From contig NC_030986.1 of assembly GCF_000149955.1 (NCBI RefSeq), positions 2,115,886 through 2,179,885 of the forward strand: DNA of 64,000 nt, in the 5' to 3' direction. The stretch comes from Fusarium oxysporum f. sp. lycopersici 4287. Lineage: Eukaryota; Ascomycota; Sordariomycetes; Hypocreales; Nectriaceae. The notes below the pieces were generated by a model that ran no database searches, was not told the origin of the DNA, and saw nothing but the letters and a program-made list of their open reading frames with translations. Numbering within the stretch: position 1 is the first letter of the stretch; each line of letters opens with the position of its first letter. Below are positions 46,176-56,297 of the stretch, in pieces. The position numbers were made by a program, and so were the translations under genes.

Positions 46176-46822
46176 GGTGAAAGATATCTAAAGAGCTGTC
46201 GCTATGATGTTCTTTGGTGGGGTCTTTCGTGCTCTCTTTGCTGCCTTTGGATGTTGAGTATTCTCGGTTTGTAGAGAAAGAAAGGGTCTATAAAAAGAGG
46301 ATAGCTGGGAGATAAGTGGGAACGAAAAAGAAGAGCCTAGAAGTTGGAGTTGAAACGCAATGAATCAACAGCATGAAGAGAGTGAAGTTGAGCGGTGGTA
46401 GGTAAGGTAGCTCTAGACTCGGTACGTATCTTACCTAAGGTGGCTCACACGAAACCATGTACCTCCGCTAACTCGAGCACAGCGTCATCTAGCGGTGCCT
46501 GCGATTGCTTATCTAATGCTCGAGTGACGTCGCACGGCAGTCAAATCCAGGGCCCATCCGCCTGGCAGCATACACACCAGCCACAATTCCAGGAGCCACT
46601 TGGTAAAGCTGAAGCGTAATCTGGCCTAAAGTTGGATCTGCGCCACACCACCACTAATTGACAGTTCCTTATTGCATTCGTGTCTGTCTGTACATTGGAC
46701 TCGACTCATACAAACCAAAACCCAAGTCACGGCCGGCTCGACTTCTTTCTTTACACTCGTTTTCTTTTTAATTACAGTACGGACGATCTCGTATTTTACT
46801 TTTGCAACTTTCATCATTCATC
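46176..46822. promoter_or_regulatory. divergent promoter shared by NPL4 and SEC66
   Basis: 647 bp between the two start codons. It contains an AGGTAAGGTA string and a second TACCTAAGGT-like copy about 35 bp on (46398-46441). Both flanking products act at the ER membrane, so co-regulation is conceivable but unproven. Confidence 0.5.
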
Positions 46823-47600
46823 ATGCTCAACATCGATTGGAAGGGCCTTGCCCTCCCCTTTGCCTATGTTCTCGTCCTCGGCAGCGCACTCATGACATTC
46901 TCGACAATCTACCGAAAAAGAAAAGCTGGTATGCCACAGAACCAGATCGCCAAACTGAGGAATATGCTAACATACCAAAGCTGAGAGCGCCAACTTGGCT
47001 CCGTGGTTCGGCCCTCACCTCCAGCGCAATGTCTACCTGTCCCTGCTACACCTCGAGGACGGCTCCGAAAAGGGACCCAAGATTCCCGAAAGCGTTCTAC
47101 GAGCTGCCCTTTTGCGTCGCGCCGTCGAAGATATCCGTCGTCTGATCCAGATCAAGTCTGCGAAGCAAGCATGTGGTTCTCTGCTGCAACGAGGCAGTGT
47201 GGGTGATGATCTGTGGCAGCGATTCCAGCGCGCCGAGAAGGAGATGGAGGAGGAGCTCAGAGATGTCGTCACAGAGGTATGATAGCCGGCGTAGTCCGAC
47301 TGCAAGAGATGAACACATCATTGACAACTATAGGCCAACGCTCTCGCACCAAACTGGGGCCAGTCCATCTTCCAATCCGCCCACGAAATGACCGCCAATG
47401 CTACCATGCGCAGCTCAATCGAAGAGATCCTCGCCCAAGCCGAGTCAGAGAAGCAGTGGTGGGAGAAGCGCCGAGGACAGATCCAGTCAGAGTTCATGAA
47501 GGAGCTCGACGGCTCTGAGCAGAGCTCTTCTGCCAAGACTGCCAGCGAGGAGGATGCCGTCATGGTCGACACGCCTTCAAAGAAGAAGGGCAAGAAGTAA
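46823..47600 (+). CDS. SEC66: Sec66 (Sec71), Sec62/63 translocon subunit
   Basis: Three exons (46823-46928, 46981-47276, 47334-47600) give 222 aa; the yeast protein is 206 aa. It is a subunit of the Sec63 complex for post-translational import into the ER. A single membrane segment lies near the N-terminus (LALPFAYVLVLGSALMTF), followed by basic KRKA. The cytosolic part starts ESANLAPWFGPHLQRNVYLS and continues PESVLRAALLRRAVEDIRRL, then WGQSIFQSAHEMTANATMR and a long helix WWEKRRGQIQSEFMKELD. These blocks match the Sec66/Sec71 family. The C-terminal tail is Ser/Lys-rich (TPSKKKGKK). The GTATGC and GTATGA donors and CAAAG/ATAG acceptors keep phase. Confidence 0.94.
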
Positions 47601-48064
47601 ACAGTTGGAGATGTCTTGTGTGGGTTGCAAGAATATGGAATTGGGGTGTCTTTATAGGTATATACATGGTTCCGGACCTACCTCTTCAAATTTTGGTTGT
47701 AGTATACCACATGTCACTTTGTTGCAAGGCGCACACTCTTGGTGTGTATGGGAAGAAGGGAGGGAAATCCACACCAGCGGCGTTGAGGTTGACTTTTGAA
47801 AATAGTAGCATGGGCTTCTTCTCTATTGATATATATGTATAGGCTCTTTCACCTCGCCTTACTCCCTTGAAAATGCAGTGATGCACGCTGGCTAGTGGCC
47901 ATGTCTAGCAATGCGACCGACCCAAGATGCAGTAACAAGAATGCAAAGAACACGCAGAAAGGACATGTAAAACTCCTCTAAATCCAATACCCCCAAAGAT
48001 TGAAAGCAGACTGTCCTCCGTTATTAACCACAGTAACACCGTATGCCTCGGATTGCTTGATGCA
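47601..48064. other. convergent intergenic region
   Basis: About 460 bp between the SEC66 stop and the stop of the next small gene; expected 3' UTRs only. Confidence 0.5.
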
Positions 48065-48508
48065 TTAGGAAAAGTGTTTTCGCCTCCAAAGATCCTCTTC
48101 GGCTGCGAGTCTCGCCTTTCGTGCCTCTGCTAGGATCTCCTCCTCCGTCTTAAGAAGGATGGGGGATTCACAGCCCCGAAGACCGATAAACTTGCCCATC
48201 TTGCGTCGCTTCTCCTCAAGAGGCAGATCAGATCTCCAGGTGACTGGGCAGGGGTACTGATTTGTCCAAGGCGATGGCGTCCTCTGGTGGTAGAAATGTG
48301 CAAGAGACTCTAGCTGCTCATCGGTGAGAAGCCAAAAGTTGAGGACCGTGGTGGGAAAAGAAGGATGAACAGCGCCTGTGGTGAGCTGGACAAGAGGTGC
48401 AAGTGGAAGAGCCATCTGTTCCAGCTTTCGTTGAAGATTTGGGTTCTTTGCGAGTCTTCGCTGACCAAAGGCCCTGTGATGCCGTGAAGGAATCTCTCCT
48501 CGCATCAT
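48065..48508 (-). CDS. conserved-looking hypothetical protein, 147 aa
   Basis: Single exon. The product starts MMRGEIPSRHHRAFGQRR and continues LTDEQLESLAHFYHQRTP, then WTNQYPCPVTWRSDLPLEEK and KMGKFIGLRGCESP, ending in a charged helix TEEEILAEARKARLAAEEDL. The patterned hydrophobics and the conserved-looking Trp/Pro/Gly segments suggest a genuine gene. I recall similar uncharacterised proteins in related fungi but cannot name a family or function. There is no signal peptide or membrane helix. An in-frame ATG 99 nt upstream (48607) would add a hydrophobic, poorly charged leader; I prefer the internal start because the sequence before it is low in coding character. Confidence 0.6.
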   Translation of the reverse strand: MMRGEIPSRHHRAFGQRRLAKNPNLQRKLEQMALPLAPLVQLTTGAVHPSFPTTVLNFWLLTDEQLESLAHFYHQRTPSPWTNQYPCPVTWRSDLPLEEKRRKMGKFIGLRGCESPILLKTEEEILAEARKARLAAEEDLWRRKHFS

Positions 48509-48800
48509 TCTGGCGGTTGTTGTAAGTGGTGACGATGGTGAGCGGTTGGCTTGTAAGAAGAAGAGAATAAGAGGAGAGATTGAGTGTCTGGGGCAATGAT
48601 GTATCAAGTATTTGTAGTAGTCAAGAGGTCAAAACAGCCCAATCTCTTATTCTCTGCAAGATTCACTTCTGAGTAAGAATATTTCTTGGTCTATGATCAA
48701 CGATCACAAGATCATACGTGATGTGATGGTGGATTGGATTGGCTTTGGCGGGGTGGCTATCGACAAGCGAAGCGAACAAGCGGTCTTCTCCGTAGAGTCC

Positions 48801-48853
48801 GGTGAGTGAGTGAGTAAGTAAGTAAGCAAATGAATGAATGAATGAATGAATGA
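48801..48853. repeat. compound tetranucleotide repeat (GTGA)n(GTAA)n(AATG)n
   Basis: Runs of gtgagtgagtgag, then taagtaagtaag, then aatgaatgaatgaatgaatg within about 53 bp. They look like one slipped repeat tract with successive point changes. Confidence 0.9.
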
Positions 48854-49581
48854 CAACACAGGCTCTTGTTTGAGTTTCGTAGTAAATTCCTTGATCTGCG
48901 GGAGGTCCAACTTTGGTTAATCAGAAGAACAGAGACGGACAGAAAAGCAGAGGGTGGGAGGGATATATAATAGACAAGAGGCTATGCTATGGACTTCTTT
49001 AGTTGAAACAAGATCATGACCTCTCTTTCTTTCTTAATACCAAAGCAAGATCTCTCCCCGCCCTTTGGGTCTTTGGGTCTGGGAACTAAAGCAAGACTAA
49101 GATCGCGAACAGCCAGTTGAAGGGTCTTTGTGACCGAAGCCGTTCGATTGGCCTTGTTTCTTTTGGAACAGGGCCTCACCTCCTGGGCACCTTACGCAGT
49201 GAACAGCTCAGCTCGACTTAGCAGCTAACGTTAACTAACCCACACACCCCCGAGGCGAGGAGAGGACCCAGACGAGATGCTGTTCTGGGTAAAGTCTTCT
49301 TTGACTGCCTGAAATCGACAAGCTTAGGCCTTGAACCGCTTTGAGCTCCAGGGTTTAACTCTGGGTTTGGCGTGGCCTGTGAGACATGGAAGGAAAAAAA
49401 GGTCTCCAACAAACAATAAGTCGACTACGTTAGACGCAATTGGGTTGGTCGGAGGTGCTATGTCTATAGGAACAAGAGGCACCAACAGCGGATGGAGTGG
49501 AATGTGACTTGGAGCCATTAGTTGGTCATGACTCAAAAGCAAGACAATGAGATGGGGGAATAAACAGTATCTTTACCGCTA

Positions 49582-49619
49582 CTCTTTTTTTTTTCTCTCT
49601 CTCTCTTTCTTTCTCTCTA
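49582..49619. repeat. poly-pyrimidine tract T10(CT)n(TTTC)n
   Basis: 38 bp of uninterrupted T and C on the plus strand. This could form H-DNA-like structure or act as a promoter pyrimidine tract. Confidence 0.9.
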
Positions 49620-49632
49620 TTTTGGTTCATTG

Positions 49633-49655
49633 TTTCATTGATTGATTGATTGATC
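49633..49655. repeat. (ATTG)n tetranucleotide repeat
   Basis: About five ATTG/TGAT units shortly after the poly-pyrimidine tract. Confidence 0.85.
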
Positions 49656-49880
49656 ATAAGGGCAATCAATCCCTTGAGTGTTAACCTGGGTACGTAGATA
49701 AGGTAAGGTAGCTTGGCCAACTGAGACCTCAATATAGTAGCTATAGCCGTTCACCGTTATCGTTCATTCACATGATGCTTTGTTCTATGCAGTTCCCTCC
49801 GCTCCCGGCGTCTAATCATGCCTGTCTCTACCTGCATGTCTTGGATTTTGCTGCGTTGGCTGTAACCGTGACTTGACTTT

Positions 49881-49950
49881 CACCCTCCACTTTCACTCCC
49901 ACACTCTCTCACTCTCATACTCACTCTCACTCACAGTCTCACTCGCTCTT
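49881..49950. repeat. CT/CACT-rich low-complexity stretch
   Basis: Imperfect repeats of cactctc and tcactc on the plus strand over about 70 bp. Confidence 0.75.
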
Positions 49951-50082
49951 GGTTCCCAGCCACCTCGTGTCTTAGTTCTTCAATGTCTTAGACTGACGAC
50001 ACCTTTTCTCCCCTCGTCTTTTTGCGGCCTATCACTAGGTCCCTCAGTGGCCATTGGGCTCGACCTCGGTTTCGATCTCAAA

Positions 50083-50105
50083 CCCCCCCCCCCCCCAAAA
50101 AAAAA
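50083..50105. repeat. homopolymer run C14 followed by A9
   Basis: Fourteen consecutive C immediately followed by nine A, about 140 bp beyond the ORC3 stop codon. Length is prone to slippage and to sequencing error. Confidence 0.9.
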
Positions 50106-50246
50106 CCTGTTTCCAGACATGGTTAATCCCGTCTCATCCCCTCAAATACAAAGGACCATCCCCATTTGGCGGTTGCAGTCTTCAATCTTCTCGCCTTGTC
50201 TCTCGTTCTCAAACTTTGTCGACCAATGCAATCGCAATCCCCATAC

Positions 50247-52654
50247 TCAGAGCCACTTCAGCTTGGCAATGTGGTCCGCTTTCTTCTTGCTTGCTTTGAC
50301 GAAGCCCAAAGCCCTCAGCTCAGCCAGCGCACGGTAAAACATTACCAGCGACTTGCGTTCGTCTGTCTCCTCCTCGCTTACAAGTGCTGAGAATGCAGCC
50401 CAGAGATCTGCCACGTTGATGAGGCTCCCAGTCTCTGTGTATAGGCGGTATAAGAGCGCCGTGGCCGGCAGAGTTGCCGGTGTTTCTCCATCGCCTGGCT
50501 TGCAGCATGAACACGACAAATAGTCGTGCGGCCTGGTGAGGCCGCGTTCTAGAACGGCCCGTGGTCGAGGCACGAATACATCTCGCGACGGAGCTCGAGA
50601 ATCGTATAACCAGCTCTCCGACAACAAAAGAGACCTGGGTCTGACAAACTGAACATGCGTGACTAATAGCCCGGTGAGGTCGTCGATGGCCTGAGTGAGT
50701 TGCTTGTCTTCATCTGTAAGTGCAGCAGAGTCTTGACTTAATTGAACTCTTTGTGCAATCACAGTTGTGCGCATCACTTTACTCTGCCCGCTGTACTTGC
50801 TCCGTAGTGTAATCCCCTGCTCTTCTGCCTTTGATTGTAGCTCTTCCAGATTGACAAGTTGTCTTGTCAGTGCATCTCGAAATTCAAGGTCCGTTTGCTT
50901 CGTTGCTGGACCGAGAAGTAAGCCACAATCTCCTTTCTGCAAGATTGATACAACCTTGCGAAGCATGACCAGCAGCTCGCCGACGTCCATACGTCGTACC
51001 GACTCAATAGCTCTCGAGTTCTCAGTGATTGAAACGCCCTCGTCCAAAGCTTCCGCATATGCTCTTGAGAACTCAATGTCTTGCGATTCTGTTTCTCCAA
51101 GAATAAGAAGTGACCGCAAAAAATCCTCAACAGATTCTTGACGACGGGCTAGACTATCTTGAACTCGCATAACGAGAAACTCGTCGTTCTCAAGCAAACC
51201 TTTGGCGTATTGCACATTATCCAAGATGCCAGATTCTACTGCCTGCTCAACATTTTCCCTGAAAGAATCAGTATGCCGAATGGCCTCGATATGCTCGGCT
51301 TGCAACGATGCGGTATGCTCGAGAACGCTGAGTGGATTCGCATAGAAATGACACATATAAGCGTACTATTATTTGTTAGCTACCATCAAACTCATTTATA
51401 TTATCTGTTCGAAGCTGACCTTCAATGACATAGTGAATGTTTGAATGCCTGAAACCTGGTCATGCTGACGATCAAGCAGGCTGCGGATGAGCGATGCTCC
51501 CAGTACTACAGGAGCATCAGATGTTGCTACCGCTGTTTTGAAGACTGTCTCGAGAATGGTCGAGGTCTGAATCACATCAAACTGCGCTCCATAAATTTGC
51601 TGACAAGAAGCCTTGAGTAGTCTGGCTTGGAGAAGCTCGACTGATGTGGCGACACCAAAGAGGAGAGTAAATGGTATACGAGGGCGCCAAGAGCTTGATT
51701 ACGTGTTAGCAGCAGTGAATGAAGTGTCGGAGGCAGGGACGTACTTGAAGAGAATGATCAAATCCGATAATAAACTGCTGTCGAAACCTTCACTGTCTTG
51801 AAAGGCGACAAACACATGCTCTACATTTTGGGGTTTGATAAATGCATACAGCGCTTCAAGATCATAGTCGAGATACCTTCGTCCCTGTAGAGAATGAGTG
51901 TTGTTCTGTGAAAATGCAGATGACTCACCTCTCGACCGTCACTGACTTCAAGATCATCATCCTCATCAGTGGAGGCTTTGGCTGTGACATCTCGAATAAT
52001 CTTCTTCAACGTGGCTTTCAGCGTCGATGCCTCTGATGACCGCAAGCCAACAAACTTGCTTGATGTTGTTTGCTGAAGTGTCTCCGATAATTGTTGAAAG
52101 AGCAGATCTTGTGATGCGATGTTAGGTCCTGTGATGATGAATGCTGAAGGGATTCTATCCCCACTATCCAAATATTAGAGGTTGCAGGTATATCAGGAGT
52201 ACGACTCTTACGACTCTGTCACTGCGTCTTTGGCAAACTCGCTGACTTCATTGAGAGTCTCGATATTTGAAGTTTTGAGTATTCTCTAATTCATATGAGT
52301 GATACATCAGGTGAATAAGCTTCGTTCACTCACCTCGATCCGTTCATCAATCTTAGCCCAGCTTTCTTGGAACAATCTCTCCCTTAATTTGACGAACTCG
52401 GGTTTCTCAGCACCATTGAGAAGAGGCACAAAAGCTGATGAATCTTTCACTATTTCTGCAGAATCCTGGCCCTGCTTAGATCTTCTTCTCCGCTTGGCTG
52501 GCTTTTGGCGTGTCCCATCGTCTTCAGGGTCGAAGACATATGCGACCTGATGACCGAGTTAGTGAAAGCATTGCACAAGTTTCATGATTATAGTTTTAGT
52601 TACCTGATGATCCTCTTGGCTATACGTGTCCTGGTTGATGACTTCACGGGCCAT
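50247..52654 (-). CDS. ORC3: origin recognition complex subunit 3
   Basis: Seven exons (52654-52604, 52546-52334, 52285-52212, 52163-51929, 51884-51745, 51693-51420, 51365-50247) give 701 aa, the normal size for Orc3. It is part of the six-subunit complex that marks replication origins and loads MCM. The early part includes REVINQDTYSQEDHQVAYVF and a basic patch PAKRRRRSK. The Orc3-type AAA+-like region has IPSAFIITGPNIASQDLLF, SEASTLKATLKKIIRDV, LDYDLEALYAFI, VFVAFQDSEGFDSSLLSDLI and the signature WRPRIPFTLLFGVATSVELL. The C-terminal half has YAYMCHFYANPLSVLE and ends with a winged-helix-like RALAELRALGFVKASKKKAD. All six introns are 50-90 nt with GT-AG ends and preserve phase. An ACGCGT site lies 83 bp upstream of the start. 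Confidence 0.93.
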
Positions 52655-53428
52655 GATCAACAGTTTTATGCTCCACAAGTTATTGAAGTCTTGAAGGATG
52701 AAGAAGCTCCTGAGCTTGGATCGAGGGTGAAGGTCAACGCGTTTTAGTCAGTAAATAAACATGCTCGCACTGTATTACGCACTGTACCCCAACAACCAGC
52801 AAGATCGTATCGTACATACAATCACTCAGATTTCACAAAGCAAGATGCCTAGACAATGACTGATATATACGATCTGTACGGGTTCCTATACTATTCATCG
52901 CAAACAAGGCACTTTATACAGAATGCTTCTAATTCTTTGTCCCATTCATCATCTGTATGCTATTGCTCGCCAAATCCTCATTCTCATATGCCTCCTCTCG
53001 AAGGTCATCATCTCATTCTTTGAGCTTGCTTCGCTTCGTTTGCCACCCATCCCATATGCCGTCTTGACATCCATACCATGCTCGCCTCCTGTCCAAACTG
53101 GTTTACAGAAACCCACGTAAAGCGAGCCTCCTGACCCAGTATTGTTGATTTTTCCCTTTGTACAGTCCCCCCAAAAAGATGTTTCTTGCCTCCGTCACTC
53201 CTGAGATCATTATGACTCCAGAGAGTCGTGGCGCACCCCTGCCGCCAGATTTGGCAGATATTCATACAGATACCGAAAAGACGCAACGCGACGAAGTCAC
53301 TTTTACCATAGTTGTTAAGAAAAGCATAAGAAAAAAGTAGAAAATCGGGAAAAAGGCCAGTGTTTGTGGACCATAACCGTGACGCCATGAAACAAATTGC
53401 TCTAAACCACCGTGAGCTGACCCGTAAC
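52655..53428. other. intergenic region ORC3 promoter / PWWP gene 3' side
   Basis: About 770 bp containing the ORC3 promoter. The ACGCGT motif is the only element I would single out. Confidence 0.5.
52737..52742. promoter_or_regulatory. MCB-like element (ACGCGT) upstream of ORC3
   Basis: ACGCGT is the MluI cell-cycle box bound by MBF (Mbp1-Swi6) in yeasts, controlling replication genes at G1/S. Its position 83 bp before an ORC subunit start fits that role, but the hexamer is expected many times by chance in 64 kb. Confidence 0.4.
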
Positions 53429-55510
53429 TTAGGCTGCAGCTTCAACAGGCTCGGGAGGAGCGACGGTCTTGTTTTTCGGTTAGTCAAACTCATAACAATA
53501 GGGCTTATTTTCTACTTACATCGTCCTTCTTCTCTTCAGGCGCTGATGCTTGTGGTGTTTCCGCAATCTTCTCCTCCTCGGTCTCCTCGGGTTTCTCAGT
53601 CTTGGTTTCTTCCGTCTTTGTGGCCTCAGGCTTTGGCTCTTCAGTAGTCTCCTTGCCGCTATCGTCCTTCTTGTCGTCTGGCTTGGCTTCCGACTTGCCA
53701 TTGACGCCGTTGGTGGCATCAGGAGCAGGGGTGGCATTTTCAGTAGCCAGTAGCTGAGTCCACTGGTCCAGAAGAACCTTGGAACGGTCCTTGAAATGGA
53801 AGTCGTCCTCACGGGGGATCGATTCCAATTTGAGGATAGCTTTGAGAACCTTGTTGATCTTGGTCGCACGAATGATGGACACCTCAAGGTCCTTCAGATT
53901 CTCTAACATGGTGACGTATTCGGACATGTGTTCCATCTCTGATTCCTGGGGTTGCTGATCTCTGGTGAGGAGACCTCGTTGAAGCTTATGACGGAGATAT
54001 AACACTTCCTTCTGTAAAGGTGTCAGTAAATTGATCGGTCAAAATACAGTTGTATTTATCTCACCTCCTTGTGGTGTCTTCGCTCCTCGGGTGTCATCTT
54101 GGCCTTCTTGGTGGTCTCAGCCTTCTTATCAGACGACTTCTTGACCTTGACTTTGGTTTTGGCAGCAGATTCCTCTTTGGCCTTAGGAGTGCCATTAGCG
54201 GCCTTAGGCGTTGATGTATTGAGCTTAATCTTAGGTTTCTTAACGGATTCAGGCCGTTGCGGTGTCTAGCAGTTTTATTAGCAAAATGAAATCAGCAACA
54301 GCGTGTTGGAAGAATTACACTGGCGTCATCCTCAGCCTTGCGCTTCTTGGACTTGGACTTCTCTGAAGCATCGTCGGCGTCTTCCATCTCGACGTCTTCG
54401 TCGGCAGCTTTGGCCTTGCCCTTCTTGCTCTTCTTGGGTGTCGCAGCAGCTTGCTGCTTGGCAAGTAGTTCATCTTGGAATTGCTTAAGCACGTCCTTGT
54501 AGTGTTCGATAGAGTTGTGTTCGGCAGCGAGCGAGAATGCCTCTTTCAAATCCTTGCGCATTTTCTCGGTGATGGTCTCTCTGGCCTTTTCAGGAGTAAG
54601 CTCTGTAAGTCCAGTATTGGGTACCCAACCACTGTAGTCAGGTTAGCGATGTTCGGAAACAGTGATGAGCGGTAACTCACAATTCATTCGTGTGGAGATA
54701 CATGACTGGGAAGGTTCTGTCGTTGACACGTTTGCCACCATCAGCATATGCCTCGGTATAGGAGCCATCAGGTCGCGCAGCAGCTACAGGGCGGCTATCG
54801 ACCAGAGCTTGAGGCAACATCGATTCATCGCAAATGATGGCAGGCCAAGCGGGAAATCCTTTGAGCTTGACCAAGAAGTGGTCTCCAGGCTTGGCGTCTA
54901 AATGTGTGAGACGCGCCTTGGAGGCTTTCTTGCTCAGGCTCTTGCGGCTGGCACCGCCAGTCGACTTTCGTCTATTGTTCTTCGCCTTTGCTAAGGCAGA
55001 CTCGGTGGCGGCGTTTTCGGTTGCTGTCTCACCATCGGCAGATGGAGCGGAGTTCTCGGCCTTGGTCTCCCCGGCAGCCGGGGCCTCAGTCGCGTCCTTC
55101 ATTTCGGTATCTGCACCCTCTTCAGTGGGCTTTGAGTCCTCCTTTGGTGCTTCGGCCGCGTCTTTATCTTCGGCGGGTTTCTCTGAGTTTCCAACTTCTT
55201 TGGTTTCTGTTGCGCGATGTGGTCAGCATGGATCTGACAAGGGGAAGGACGCGCCTGAGCGACGGAGCACACGAGAAATCAAAGCGCGATTTCTATGGCA
55301 ATGCGATCGAGTGCGCAATGAATAGCAAACGCTTCGTAATCATAACTTACCCTCAGTGGTCTTTGTATCTCCCTTGTTTGCCTCGCCATCGGCCTTTGCG
55401 GCTTCGCTTCCGATCGATGATGGCTCAGTAGGCTTCTCCGCGACAGGAACTTCCTGCGCGCCGGGAGCAGTTGCCTCAACCTCAGGCTTCTCGTTAATCT
55501 GGTCGGCCAT
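53429..55510 (-). CDS. PWWP-domain chromatin protein with C-terminal helical (LEDGF/TFIIS-N-like) domain
   Basis: Six exons (55510-55351, 55206-54681, 54631-54319, 54265-54065, 54011-53520, 53467-53429) give 576 aa. The N-terminal about 150 residues are acidic, Ala/Glu-rich and disordered. The PWWP domain spans about 155-245: PGDHFLVKLKGFPAWPAIIC, then FPVMYLHTNEFGWVPNTGLT, followed by the helical part LTELTPEKARETITEKMRK. PWWP domains bind methylated H3K36 (or H4K20) nucleosomes. After a Lys/Glu-rich linker, residues about 401-485 form a helical bundle (LYLRHKLQRGLLTRDQQP, MLENLKDLEVSIIRATKINK, VLKAILKLESIP) resembling the LEDGF integrase-binding/TFIIS N-terminal fold. This is analogous to metazoan LEDGF/HRP2 and fungal Pdp3-like proteins; the specific complex is unknown. 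The last exon (13 codons, ending PPEPVEAAA) relies on an AACAAG acceptor and is the least certain part. Confidence 0.85.
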
Positions 55511-55591
55511 GGCAAGAGCGTAGATAATGTTTTCGCTTGTCACAAATCACAGGAGCCAGAAGTAGAACTCCAGCTCGCAAAAGATAGGCGA

Positions 55592-55597
55592 ACGCGT
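55592..55597. promoter_or_regulatory. MCB-like element (ACGCGT) upstream of the PWWP gene
   Basis: The hexamer lies 82 bp before the PWWP start codon, nearly the same distance as the copy before ORC3. Two further copies lie at 55968 and 56049. Confidence 0.3.
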
Positions 55598-55815
55598 AGC
55601 GGATGCTGTATTGCGCGTGTCAATGGAGCGCAAGGTTCGTAGAGCGATGGCAATGATATGTTGGCGATGATTTGCGCAATTGATGATGATGGGCGCCTCT
55701 TCGAGTTGTGCCGCGATGTTGGGGTTGACGAAGAAAAAACGCTGGTGTGAGTTGATGGGCTGGACTGGGCTTTGCAAGGGAAACAGAAGCACTTTCAAAC
55801 GTCACCAGAGCATCG

Positions 55816-55825
55816 GTCACGTGAT
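55816..55825. promoter_or_regulatory. CACGTG E-box upstream of the PWWP gene
   Basis: The same 10-mer (GTCACGTGAT) as upstream of the BAH-PHD gene, about 306-315 bp before the PWWP start. Confidence 0.45.
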
Positions 55826-56297
55826 GTGTATCTGGCATTTGCGCTGCGCTGCGCTGCGGGCGGCGTCATCCCCAACCCCAGGCTGTCTCCCTCTCACACA
55901 CGACATCAAAGGCCCAGCGCGTAGTCGACGCTGATTCGACGCCCTGGTATACAAGACCATCGGAGGGACGCGTCCGTAGTCTCTTTTCTCACCATCTTCA
56001 CTGCCCAATTCCCGGCAAAAGTCACGTCGTGGGCCTAGCTCTCTCTGGACGCGTTTGGCGTTGTGAACACTAGATCTCAACACCTCGCGCCTCTTTCACT
56101 CGTGATGCATTATTAGACATACACACAGATCAGCTTGTATCCAGAAAACTCATCTCAAAAAGCACATCTCAGTCATAGTCCCGAGTTGATAGATTCGATT
56201 ATTATCTCCTAAATCCGCATTCGTAGTCTTCAGTAGTGTACAACGCCATCGCTGGCAATCGCCGTGGTAATTGTAATTCGGAGTGAGCTTTGAGCTT

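Larger units (their letters stand above)
48509..50246. other. simple-sequence-rich intergenic region
   Basis: About 1.7 kb between the small hypothetical gene start and the ORC3 stop. It is dense in microsatellites: tetranucleotide runs, a poly-pyrimidine tract, CT/CACT-rich sequence and a C14-A9 homopolymer run, listed separately. A copy of the AGGTAAGGTA motif lies near 49698-49712. No gene was recognised. Confidence 0.55.
55511..56297. other. intergenic region PWWP promoter / BRR2 3' side
   Basis: About 790 bp. It contains a GTCACGTGAT E-box (55816-55825) and three ACGCGT hexamers (55592, 55968, 56049), an enrichment over chance for this length. No gene was recognised. Confidence 0.5.

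Noticed and set aside
49873..50337. 154-residue plus-strand frame starting with Ser/His/Leu repeats
   Set aside because: It is read from CT-rich simple sequence and the C14-A9 run, and it overlaps the 3' end of ORC3.
53550..53753. Leu/Phe-rich plus-strand frame resembling a membrane protein
   Set aside because: It is the antisense of the Lys/Glu/Thr-rich linker of the PWWP protein; complementing Lys/Glu codons yields Phe/Leu.
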